A stretch of 8,765 bases of DNA from positions 1 to 8,765 of the forward strand of contig CACXFZ010000183.1 of the NCBI GenBank assembly GCA_902767025.1. Reading direction: 5' to 3'. A program made the translations under genes and the position numbers. The stretch is from an uncultured Coriobacteriaceae bacterium (GTDB taxonomy: Bacteria > Actinomycetota > Coriobacteriia > Coriobacteriales > Eggerthellaceae). Below the pieces are notes generated by a model. The model ran no database searches and had not been told where the DNA came from. It saw nothing but the letters and a program-made list of their open reading frames with translations. Positions 1-5,836 of this stretch are shown in pieces; the stretch's first letter is position 1, and each line of letters starts with the position of its first letter.

Positions 1-218
1 CTGCTGCTTCCTGGTTGCGATGGGCTTTCGATCAGCACGCTGTTGCGCGGCACCAGATCGCCCGGCTTGATGGCCGTGCCTGTCTTGTCCACGTTCGCCC
101 ACGCGGGCGGGGCACCCATCCCAATGGGGGCCAGCACGCTGCATGTGAGCAGCAGCGCCAGGGCCGCTCGCAGCATGTGGGAGCGCGCGGGTCGTCGCGA
201 TTGTGCAAGGTAGCTCAT
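1..218 (-). CDS. Secreted protein of unknown function, N-terminal part only
   Basis: A leftward reading frame starts at the ATG at 218-216 and stays open to the left edge, so only about 72 residues are visible. The start is well supported: a full AGGAGG Shine-Dalgarno sequence lies at 228-223, four bases upstream. The N-terminus looks like a signal peptide: a basic stretch (Arg8, Arg9, Arg12, Arg17), a hydrophobic core around residues 18-34, and a likely signal peptidase I site after Ala-Trp-Ala (residues 39-41). Met15 is a possible alternative start that would give a more usual signal peptide length. The visible mature part (from Asn42) contains a Lys-Pro-Gly-Asp-Leu-Val-Pro stretch that I cannot assign to a family. 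The twin arginine at 8-9 lacks the hydrophobic residues of a Tat motif. The product is expected to be exported; its function is unknown. The 11-bp repeat array lies directly upstream. Confidence 0.65.
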   Translation of the reverse strand, partial: MSYLAQSRRPARSHMLRAALALLLTCSVLAPIGMGAPPAWANVDKTGTAIKPGDLVPRNSVLIESPSQPGSS

Positions 219-280
219 CCTTCCTCCTAACCGTTGCATGCGGGAGACGAGATGGGTCCCATCCACCTTACGTGTTCGAC

Positions 281-420
281 GTCGCCGCTTCGTCGCGCAC
301 GGCTTGACAGATTGGTCGCGCAGAAGTCGCGTGGTTGTCGCGGGTAAGGTCGCAGTTTTGTCGCGTGTGCGTCGCGGGTGGGGTCGCGTACATGTCGCGC
401 GGCGGTCGTGTGCGGGTCGC
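281..420 (+). repeat. Array of twelve GTCGC(G) cores at 11-12 bp pitch
   Basis: GTCGC occurs exactly at 281, 292, 315, 326, 337, 349, 360, 371, 383, 394 and 416, and as the variant GTCGT at 405. The steps are 11 bp except two of 12 bp (337 to 349 and 371 to 383) and one double step of 23 bp (292 to 315), where a TTGACA hexamer sits at 304-309. The sixth base is G in ten of the twelve units. The 5-6 bases between cores are unrelated to one another, so the core and pitch are kept while the spacer sequence is not. This is not what recent slippage duplication gives, and suggests a multi-site binding element between two divergent genes. What binds is unknown. Confidence 0.85.
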
Positions 421-431
421 GGGCACGTGAA

Positions 432-447
432 GCGACTCTGGAGCGAT
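432..447 (-). repeat. Two inverted units continuing the 11-bp array
   Basis: GCGAC at 432-436 is the reverse complement of the GTCGC core, and GCGAT at 443-447 is a one-mismatch copy exactly 11 bp further on. They follow the last direct core (416-420) after a short gap, so the array seems to switch orientation while keeping its pitch. With only two short units, chance is possible in such GC-rich DNA. Confidence 0.4.
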
Positions 448-544
448 TCCCTTTCCCGGTGGGCTGGCTATGTAGGTTTGCCTGCTTTCGAATAACGACA
501 AGCACTCCAGGATTGCGCGGTGGATGAGGCGGTGTCGATGCAGT

Positions 545-566
545 CGCAAGCAGTAGAATGCTTGCG
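545..566 (+). promoter_or_regulatory. -10 box inside an 8-bp palindrome, acetyltransferase promoter/operator
   Basis: An inverted repeat with perfect 8-bp arms, CGCAAGCA (545-552) and TGCTTGCG (559-566), encloses GTAGAA. A good -10 hexamer, TAGAAT (554-559), lies across its centre. The transcript would begin near 566, giving a leader of under 20 nt with the AGGAGA ribosome binding site at 573-578. No convincing -35 box is present at the right distance, which fits an activated or weak promoter. Position over the -10 is typical of an operator for a dimeric repressor. That this is a binding site is inference. Confidence 0.5.
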
Positions 567-583
567 GACAAAAGGAGAACTGC

Positions 584-1144
584 TTGACCCCACCGCACAC
601 GACAATCGAAACACCACGCTTGCTGCTCCGCCGCTGGCAAGACGGCGACGCGCACGACCTTTTCGAGTACGCGAGCGACCCGGAAGTTGGGCCGGTGGCG
701 GGCTGGCCGCCGCACCAGAGCGTCGAGGAAAGCCGGCAGATCGTCCAGACCGTGTTCGCCGCACCCGAAACCTACGCCGTGTGCCTGAAACAAGACGGCA
801 GGGCCATCGGCGCGATCGGGCTCAAGTTCGGCGACGGCGCAGACCTGGCCGACGCCGACAACGAGGCCGAGCTGGGCTACTGGCTGGGCAGGCCGTTCTG
901 GGGCCAGGGCATCATGACCGAGGCGGCCGGGGCGGTCCTGCGCCGCGCATTCCAAGACATGGGACTCGCAAGGGTGTGGGCGGGCTACTACGACGGCAAC
1001 GAGCGTTCCCGGCGGGTGCTGGAGAAGTGCGGTTTTCGCCACTGGCGCACCACCGAGGACGTCGACGTTCCGCTGATGGGCGAGACGCGCACCGAGCATG
1101 CAGGCTGCATCATGCGCGAGGAGTGGGCGCCTCTTTCGTTCTAG
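584..1144 (+). CDS. GNAT acetyltransferase, RimJ/RimL type
   Basis: A 186-residue protein of the GNAT superfamily, of the subgroup that includes the ribosomal-protein N-acetyltransferases RimJ and RimL; such enzymes move an acetyl group from acetyl-CoA to an amine. The opening IETPRLLLRRW (residues 8-18) is the characteristic first strand of this subgroup. Motif A is LGYWLGRPFWGQGIMTEA (97-114), with the Gln/Gly-rich loop GQGIMT at 107-112 that holds the CoA pyrophosphate. NERSRRVLEKCGF (139-151) is the usual motif B helix and turn. The start is TTG, chosen because AGGAGA (573-578) lies five bases upstream and the next in-frame ATG would remove the first conserved strand and most of the fold. 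Length is normal for the family. Substrate cannot be told from sequence; many relatives act on proteins, antibiotics or small amines. It is preceded by a palindrome over its -10 and appears to be transcribed alone. Confidence 0.92.
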   Translation: MTPPHTTIETPRLLLRRWQDGDAHDLFEYASDPEVGPVAGWPPHQSVEESRQIVQTVFAAPETYAVCLKQDGRAIGAIGLKFGDGADLADADNEAELGYWLGRPFWGQGIMTEAAGAVLRRAFQDMGLARVWAGYYDGNERSRRVLEKCGFRHWRTTEDVDVPLMGETRTEHAGCIMREEWAPLSF

Positions 1145-1172
1145 GCGGCTGCCGTTCGTCGTCTTGTGCACT

Positions 1173-1200
1173 TTGACTCATTGTCGGCACACTACAATAT
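1173..1200 (+). promoter_or_regulatory. Promoter of the bile salt hydrolase gene
   Basis: TTGACT at 1173-1178 is a good -35 hexamer. Two overlapping -10 candidates follow: TACAAT (1193-1198), the better hexamer but at a short 14-bp spacing, and CAATAT (1195-1200) at 16 bp. Transcription would start near 1205, giving a leader of about 60 nt. A small inverted repeat, ATTGT (1180-1184) and ACAAT (1194-1198) nine bases apart, spans the spacer and the -10 box and might be an operator. Confidence 0.5.
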
Positions 1201-1227
1201 CCCAAAGATGCGTCGGGGAACCAGGCG

Positions 1228-1261
1228 CTCCTCCGGCGCGGAAGGCATGCCGCGAGAGGAG
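1228..1261 (+). promoter_or_regulatory. Leader hairpin that can cover the bsh ribosome binding site
   Basis: CTCCTC at 1228-1233 is the exact complement of GAGGAG at 1256-1261, which is most of the Shine-Dalgarno sequence of the downstream gene (AGGAGG, 1257-1262). Between them CGCGG (1237-1241) can pair with CCGCG (1250-1254) around an eight-base loop. Together they form a two-part stem that would hide the ribosome binding site four bases before the ATG. This suggests translational control or a thermosensor-like or ligand-sensitive leader, but no known riboswitch class is recognised. Confidence 0.4.
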
Positions 1262-1266
1262 GCATC

Positions 1267-2217
1267 ATGTGCACGGGAATCAGGTTCGTTGACGACAGTG
1301 GCAACATGTACTTCGGGCGCAACCTCGATTGGAGCTGCTCCTACGGCGAGAAGGTGGTCGTCACGCCCGTGGGCTACCAGCCGAAGTCCCCGTTCGGGGC
1401 CGTGCCTGCCATCAAACGCCCCATCATCGGCATGGGCATCGTCCAGGAAGACGTGCCGCTGTACTTCGACTGCGCCAACGACGCCGGCCTGGCCGTCGCG
1501 GGGCTGAACTTCCCCGGATACGCGCAATACGCGCCGGCACCCATCGAGGGCAAGACGAACATCGCCGCCTACGAGTTTCCGCTCTGGGTTGCCGCGAATT
1601 TCCAGACGGTCGACGAGGTCGAGGCCGCGCTGGCCGACGCCGTCATCGTCGACAAACCCATCAACGAGAAGTTCCCCTCGTCGCTGCTCCATTGGATCAT
1701 CGGCGACGCCACGCGCTCCATCGTGGTCGAGCACACCGAAGCGGGCATGCAGGTGTTCCGCAATGACTTCGACGTGCTCACCAATCAGCCCGGGTTCGCA
1801 TGGCATGCCGAAAACGTCCGCAACTACATCAACGTGACGCCCGACGTTCCCGGCCCCACGCTCTGGCGCACCGCCGAGCTTTCCGCATACGGTTCGGGCG
1901 GCGGCATGCGCGGGCTGCCGGGCGACTACTATTCGCCGAGCCGCTTCGTGCGCGTGGCGTACCTGAACGCCCACTATCCGCAGAAGGACACCGAGGAGGA
2001 AAACGTCAGCCGCCTGTTCCACACGCTCACCGGCGTGGCGATGATCGACGGTGCCGCGAAGATGACCACCGGCGACTACGAGCTCACCATCTTCACCGGC
2101 GGCGTGTCGTGCCGCACGAACACCTACTACTACTCGACCTACGATGACCCCGCCATCCGCGCGGTCGCGCTGGCCGACTACGACGTGGCGGGCTCTGCCC
2201 TGATGGTTGCAGAGTAG
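1267..2217 (+). CDS. bsh: Bile salt hydrolase (choloylglycine hydrolase family)
   Basis: A 316-residue Ntn-hydrolase that cleaves the amide bond of glycine- or taurine-conjugated bile acids. The family's active-site residues are all present: Cys2, which becomes the N-terminal nucleophile once Met1 is removed, Arg18 and Asp21 in FGRNLDW (16-22), Asn81 in AGLNFPGY, Asn173 in LTNQPGF, and Arg226 in SPSRFVR. Asn at position 81 is typical of bile salt hydrolases; characterised penicillin V acylases tend to have Tyr there. The length fits the usual 315-330 residues. There is no signal peptide, so the enzyme is cytoplasmic, as expected because the nucleophile must be exposed by Met removal. ATG 1267 is fixed by the need for Cys at position 2 and by AGGAGG at 1257-1262. 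It has its own promoter and a leader able to hide the ribosome binding site, and the acetyltransferase 21 bp downstream is probably cotranscribed. The gene indicates a gut lifestyle. Preference for glyco- or tauro-conjugates cannot be read from the sequence. Confidence 0.96.
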   Translation: MCTGIRFVDDSGNMYFGRNLDWSCSYGEKVVVTPVGYQPKSPFGAVPAIKRPIIGMGIVQEDVPLYFDCANDAGLAVAGLNFPGYAQYAPAPIEGKTNIAAYEFPLWVAANFQTVDEVEAALADAVIVDKPINEKFPSSLLHWIIGDATRSIVVEHTEAGMQVFRNDFDVLTNQPGFAWHAENVRNYINVTPDVPGPTLWRTAELSAYGSGGGMRGLPGDYYSPSRFVRVAYLNAHYPQKDTEEENVSRLFHTLTGVAMIDGAAKMTTGDYELTIFTGGVSCRTNTYYYSTYDDPAIRAVALADYDVAGSALMVAE

Positions 2218-2238
2218 GGGAAGGCGGCAGGCGGAACG

Positions 2239-2772
2239 ATGATCGAGCTTGTGCCCCTCGCGCAAGAGGACAGGGAGCAGTTCATAACCGACAACCAGGA
2301 GGCGTTCAACTACGGCGCCCTGGAGGAGTTCGGACGGCGCGACGACCACTTCGAGGAAGACAGCCAGATCATATCGCGCCAGACCATCGAGCATGCCATC
2401 GACGCGGGCGAGGCCTACCGCGTCGTCCAAGACGGCCAGGCGGTCGGAGGCGTGGTGGTTCGGGTCGATGGGGATCACGGCGAGCTCGAGTTGCTGTTCG
2501 TGTCCCCGACAAAGCACAGCAAGGGCGTCGGCTACGCCGCCTGGTGCCAGGTCGAAAGGCTCTATCCGCAGGTCAAAGTGTGGGAGACGGTCACCCCGTA
2601 CTTCGAGACGCGCAACATCCACTTCTACGTGAACCGCTGCGGGTTCCACATCGTGGAGTTCTTCAACAGCCATCACCCCGACCCGAACGACCCCGATGCG
2701 CAAGAGGCGCACGCGAACGACGAAGAGGACGGCATGTTCCGCTTCCAGAAGGTGATGGGCGACCGATCCTGA
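2239..2772 (+). CDS. GNAT family N-acetyltransferase
   Basis: A 177-residue GNAT-superfamily protein. The core strand and CoA-binding loop are ELELLFVSPTKHSKGVGYAAW (residues 82-102), where LFVSP is the usual beta4 strand and the KHSKGVGYA segment is the CoA pyrophosphate loop (Q/RxxGxG/A in the family; here Lys replaces the first position). NIHFYVNRCGFHIVEFF (126-142) is the motif B helix and beta-turn typical of small-molecule and protein acetyltransferases. The last 35 residues are acidic and His/Asp-rich, and the final FRFQKV is the usual closing strand. The gene begins 21 bp after the bile salt hydrolase stop with only a weak GGCGGA ribosome site (2230-2235), so it is probably the second gene of that transcript. 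Substrate is unknown. A link to bile acid chemistry is suggested only by position. Confidence 0.88.
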   Translation: MIELVPLAQEDREQFITDNQEAFNYGALEEFGRRDDHFEEDSQIISRQTIEHAIDAGEAYRVVQDGQAVGGVVVRVDGDHGELELLFVSPTKHSKGVGYAAWCQVERLYPQVKVWETVTPYFETRNIHFYVNRCGFHIVEFFNSHHPDPNDPDAQEAHANDEEDGMFRFQKVMGDRS

Positions 2773-2882
2773 AAGCGCCGCCCGCTCCAGGCCGTGCCGT
2801 CCGTGCGTTGCATGAGCGTCGGGGCCTCGTGGTGAGCTTGCGCACTTGCGGAAACGAGCGGCAACGCTTTAGTTGGTTGGAG

Positions 2883-2888
2883 TACAAT
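2883..2888 (+). promoter_or_regulatory. -10 box of the ilvE-cimA-yerC operon
   Basis: TACAAT at 2883-2888 matches the -10 consensus at five of six positions. No good -35 hexamer lies 15-19 bp upstream. Just upstream are a tandem CTTGCGCA/CTTGCGGA repeat (2837-2852) and a small AGCG/CGCT hairpin (2857-2868) that could be regulatory. The transcript would start near 2895, about 50 nt before the ilvE start. The leader shows no T-box or attenuator peptide rich in Ile, Leu or Val. Confidence 0.4.
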
Positions 2889-2943
2889 GTTCGAACCGCT
2901 CGCGGGCGGAACGACTCGAAACCACAAGGAAGGACGGAGCGCT

Positions 2944-3870
2944 ATGGCTGGCATCACCGAGGTCGAATACATTTGGAAGAACGGCGAATTCGTGCCCTGG
3001 GCAGAGGCGACCACCCACGTGCTGTCGCACTCGCTGCATTACGGCTCGGGCGTCTTCGAGGGCATCCGCTGCTACGAAGGCGACGGCGTCAGCTACGTGT
3101 TCCGCCTGCAAGACCATATGGAGCGCCTGGCGCGCAGCTGCAAGATCGCGCAGATCCCCCTGGCCTATTCGGTCGAGGAACTCGTGCAGGCCGCGCTCGA
3201 TCTGATCGCCAAGAACAAGCTGAAGGCATGCTACATCCGTCCCATCGTCTACCGCGGATACGGCTCGATGGGCGTCGATCCCACCGACGCGCCGGTCGAC
3301 GTGGTCATCGCCGTCTGGCCCTGGGGCGCCTACCTGGGCGCCGACGCGCTCGAGCACGGCATCAAGGTGGGCGTGTCGTCGTGGCGCCAGCGTTCGTCCA
3401 ACGCCATCCCGCCTGCGATGAAGTCGACGGCTTCCTACATGAATTCCATCCTGGCCAAGCTCGAGGCCAAGGAGCACGGCTATGCAGAAGCGGTCATGCT
3501 CAACGAGCAGGGCTTCGTCTGCGAGGGCACGGGCGAGAACATCTTCGTCGTGCGCGACGGCATCCTGTCCACGCCGCCGGTGTCCGACGGCGTCCTCGAG
3601 GGCATCACGCGCGACACCGTGCTGTGGCTTGCCAACGACCTGGACATCCCCATCGTCGAAGAGAGCCTGACGCGCTCCGATCTGTACGTGGCCGACGAGG
3701 TCTTCTTCACCGGTTCTGCCGCCGAGCTCACGCCGGTGTCGAGCATCGACAACCGCGAGATCGGCAAGCCGGGCCCCATCACGATGAAGCTGCAGCAGCG
3801 CTTCTTCGACATGGTGGCCGGCAAGATCGACGACTACGCCGACTGGCTCACCGAAGTGCAGACCGCCTAG
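2944..3870 (+). CDS. ilvE: Branched-chain amino acid aminotransferase
   Basis: A 308-residue class IV (fold type I/IV nomenclature: D-aminotransferase-like) PLP enzyme that reversibly transfers the amino group between glutamate and the 2-oxo acids of isoleucine, leucine and valine. The family pattern is complete: FEGIRCYEG (38-46), YIRPIVYRGYG (97-107), the PLP-binding lysine Lys160 in AMKSTASYMN, and EGTGENIFVV (194-203), which holds the cofactor. YIRP and the length of 308 residues point to the bacterial IlvE type and not to D-alanine aminotransferase or aminodeoxychorismate lyase. The frame is open upstream to an ATG at 2887, but that ATG overlaps the -10 box and would add 19 residues absent from the family. 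ATG 2944 is chosen because the protein then begins like other IlvE proteins and AAGGA (2930-2934) lies nine bases upstream. It is the first gene of an operon with cimA. Confidence 0.96.
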   Translation: MAGITEVEYIWKNGEFVPWAEATTHVLSHSLHYGSGVFEGIRCYEGDGVSYVFRLQDHMERLARSCKIAQIPLAYSVEELVQAALDLIAKNKLKACYIRPIVYRGYGSMGVDPTDAPVDVVIAVWPWGAYLGADALEHGIKVGVSSWRQRSSNAIPPAMKSTASYMNSILAKLEAKEHGYAEAVMLNEQGFVCEGTGENIFVVRDGILSTPPVSDGVLEGITRDTVLWLANDLDIPIVEESLTRSDLYVADEVFFTGSAAELTPVSSIDNREIGKPGPITMKLQQRFFDMVAGKIDDYADWLTEVQTA

Positions 3871-3911
3871 GCGCCCATCCCGCGCAGGCAGGAGCCGACA
3901 GGGGCCCACAC

Positions 3912-5495
3912 GTGTCTGATTGCTCGATCACAACCTACGATTGCACGCTGCGCGACGGCGAGCAAGGGCTGGGCATAACCTTGTCTGTGGAAGACAAGCT
4001 GCGCATCGTCGAGCGTCTGGACCGCTTCGGCATCGACATCGTCGAGGGCGGTTACCCGGCATCCAACCCCAAGGACGCCGAGTTCTTCCAGCGGGTGTCC
4101 AAGCTGCCGCTGCGCCATGCGCGCGTGGCGGCGTTCGGCTCCACCTGCCGCAAGGGCGTGCCCGCGTCCGAAGACCAGGGGCTCGCGAACCTGCTGGAAA
4201 GCGGCGCGCCGGTGGTCACCATCGTCGGCAAGGCGTGGGACTACCAGGTCGAGACCGCGCTGCAGACAACCCTCGAGGAAAACCTGCGCATGGTGCGCGA
4301 CTCGGTGGCCTTCGCCAAGCAGGCGGGCCGCACGGTCGTCTTCGATGCCGAGCACTTTTTCGACGGTTACGCGTCGAATCTCGACTACGCGCTCAGCGTG
4401 ATCGAAGCGGCGAGCCTGGCCGGGGCTGATTCGGTAGACCTGTGCGAGACGCGCGGGGGAGCGCTGCCTTCGGCCGTGTTCGCGGCCACGCGCGCGGCCG
4501 TCGAGCACCTGCCGAACCAGAAGATTGGCATCCACTGCCACAACGACGCCGGGTGCGCCGTGGCCAGCACGCTGGCCGCAGTCGAAGCGGGCGCCACGCA
4601 GGTGCAGGGCACCGTCAACGGCTACGGCGAGCGCGTGGGCAATTGCGACTTGCTGTGCACAATCGCCGATTTGCAGCTGAAGATGGGCAAGCACTGCGTG
4701 GACGACCTGTCCCAGCTCACGGGCGTGGCGAACTTCGTCGCGGAAACCTGCAACTTGGTGCTGCCCGCGCAGACGCCCTACACCGGCTCGGCTGCCTTCG
4801 CCCACAAGGGAGGGCTGCACGCCAGTGCGTTGGCCAAGGACCGTCATGCCTACGAGCATGCCGACCCCGCCGCCGTGGGCAACCGCTCGACGGTGCTGGT
4901 GAGCGATCTGGCCGGCCGCGCATCGCTGGTGAGCAAGGCGGCCGATCTGGGCTTCGATCTGTCGAGCGACCCGGCCGCCCTCGACGCCGTCCTGGCCGAC
5001 GTGAAGGCGCGCGAGGCCGCGGGCTATTCCTACGAGGTGGCCGACGGCTCGCTTGCCATCATGATCATGCGCCACCTGGGCACCTACCGTCCCCGGTTCG
5101 CCCTGGAGAGCTTCCGCGTCATCGTGGACGACCGCGAGGACACCGGTTCGTGGGCGAAGGACGCCGCCAGCGAGGCCACCGTCAAGATTCACGTGGGGGA
5201 CAGGCGCTTCGTGGCGACCGGCGAAGGCGTGGGCCCGGTGGGCGCGCTCGACACGGCCCTGCGCAAGGCCATCCAGGAGTCGTACCCGGACGTGTCGGGC
5301 ATCGAGCTCGTGGACTTCAAGGTGCGCATCCTGGACGAAAGCGTGGGCACGGGTGCGGTGACGCGCGTGAACATCGTCACCTCCGACGGCTCGAGCACCT
5401 GGGGCACGGTCGGTGTCAGCGAAAACATCATCGAGGCGTCATGGAACGCCCTGGTCGATTCGATAGAGTATGGCTTGCATAAGCTAGGGAAGTAG
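3912..5495 (+). CDS. cimA: (R)-citramalate synthase
   Basis: A 527-residue enzyme that condenses pyruvate with acetyl-CoA to citramalate, the first step of the threonine-independent route to 2-oxobutanoate and isoleucine. The N-terminal two thirds is an HMG-CoA lyase-like TIM barrel: TLRDGEQ (12-18) with the metal-binding Asp and catalytic Arg, HCHND (208-212) with the metal-binding histidines, and NGYGERVGN (236-244). AFAHKGGLHASA (295-306) is in the linker region. Residues from about 395 to the end form the LeuA-type dimer domain that binds the feedback inhibitor. Overall length and the YDCTLRDGEQG opening match the long citramalate synthase group (the one known from Geobacter) better than true 2-isopropylmalate synthase. 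The start is GTG, since no ATG occurs in frame near the ilvE stop; AGGGG at 3900-3904 is seven bases upstream. The gap after ilvE is 41 bp. 2-isopropylmalate synthase activity is the main alternative. Confidence 0.94.
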   Translation: MSDCSITTYDCTLRDGEQGLGITLSVEDKLRIVERLDRFGIDIVEGGYPASNPKDAEFFQRVSKLPLRHARVAAFGSTCRKGVPASEDQGLANLLESGAPVVTIVGKAWDYQVETALQTTLEENLRMVRDSVAFAKQAGRTVVFDAEHFFDGYASNLDYALSVIEAASLAGADSVDLCETRGGALPSAVFAATRAAVEHLPNQKIGIHCHNDAGCAVASTLAAVEAGATQVQGTVNGYGERVGNCDLLCTIADLQLKMGKHCVDDLSQLTGVANFVAETCNLVLPAQTPYTGSAAFAHKGGLHASALAKDRHAYEHADPAAVGNRSTVLVSDLAGRASLVSKAADLGFDLSSDPAALDAVLADVKAREAAGYSYEVADGSLAIMIMRHLGTYRPRFALESFRVIVDDREDTGSWAKDAASEATVKIHVGDRRFVATGEGVGPVGALDTALRKAIQESYPDVSGIELVDFKVRILDESVGTGAVTRVNIVTSDGSSTWGTVGVSENIIEASWNALVDSIEYGLHKLGK

Positions 5496-5507
5496 ATAGA
5501 GGACGGC

Positions 5508-5789
5508 ATGAGCGAGCTTAGAACCCCCGAAGTTGAAGACCTGCTTACCGTTTTGTCCGGTGTCGACAACAACGACGTGGCGTTCGCGTTGCTCGAGGAC
5601 CTGTTCACCATCAGGGAGATCAAGGAGACCTCCCAACGGCTGGCCGTTGCGCGCATGCTCGACGAGGGCAAGCCCTACGTTGCCATCGAGAAGGCCACGG
5701 GCGCTTCGGCCACCACGATCGCACGCGTGTCCAAGGCGCTCAACTACGGCTCGGGCGGGTACCGCACCGCCCTGGACATCCTGGAATAG
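5508..5789 (+). CDS. yerC: YerC/TrpR-family DNA-binding regulator
   Basis: A 93-residue all-helical protein of the TrpR superfamily, YerC/YecD group. The pattern DLFTIREIKETSQRLAVARML (31-51) is the characteristic dimerisation and first recognition segment. KPYVAIEKATGASATTIARV (55-74) is the helix-turn-helix, with SKALNYG (75-81) closing the recognition helix. Length matches the family. It follows cimA by 12 bp with an AGAGGA ribosome site (5498-5503), so it is cotranscribed with ilvE and cimA. The relatives are poorly studied. By analogy with TrpR, a small-molecule-responsive repressor is plausible, and the operon position suggests control of branched-chain amino acid synthesis. That role is inference. 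No terminator is visible in the 47 bp to the convergent gene. Confidence 0.92.
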   Translation: MSELRTPEVEDLLTVLSGVDNNDVAFALLEDLFTIREIKETSQRLAVARMLDEGKPYVAIEKATGASATTIARVSKALNYGSGGYRTALDILE

Positions 5790-5836
5790 CAACCGTTTTG
5801 GCGCACGCCGCATGGGCCCCTTGCCCGCCCGCAATG

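Noticed and set aside
281..420. CRISPR array or tandem-duplication microsatellite
   Set aside because: The repeat core is only 5-6 bp with 5-6 bp spacers, far too short for CRISPR. The spacers are too different for recent slippage.
238..600. Small Arg-rich open frames on both strands across the 11-bp repeat array
   Set aside because: The repeat pitch is not a multiple of three, no ribosome sites are present, and the frames simply reflect the repeated GTCGC.
1192..2712. Long leftward open frame of 506 codons opposite bsh and the second GNAT
   Set aside because: It is the mirror of GC-rich coding sequence: composition is dominated by Arg, Val, Gly, Asp and Ala, there is no ribosome site, and the plus-strand genes there are certain.
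2837..2850. CTTGCG words shared between the ilvE upstream region and the acetyltransferase palindrome (545-566)
   Set aside because: A six-base GC-rich word is expected several times by chance in a window of this size, and the arrangement differs (tandem here, inverted there).
2887..2943. Earlier in-frame ATG for ilvE at 2887
   Set aside because: The ATG overlaps the TACAAT -10 box, has no ribosome site, and adds 19 residues not found in IlvE proteins.
2544..3911. Upstream extension of the cimA frame through the second GNAT and ilvE
   Set aside because: The translated sequence is Arg-rich shadow of ilvE. CimA homology begins exactly after the GTG at 3912.
5790..5836. Intrinsic terminator between yerC and the convergent symporter gene
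   Set aside because: Only a weak GGGC/GCCC stem is present and there is no T-run on either strand.
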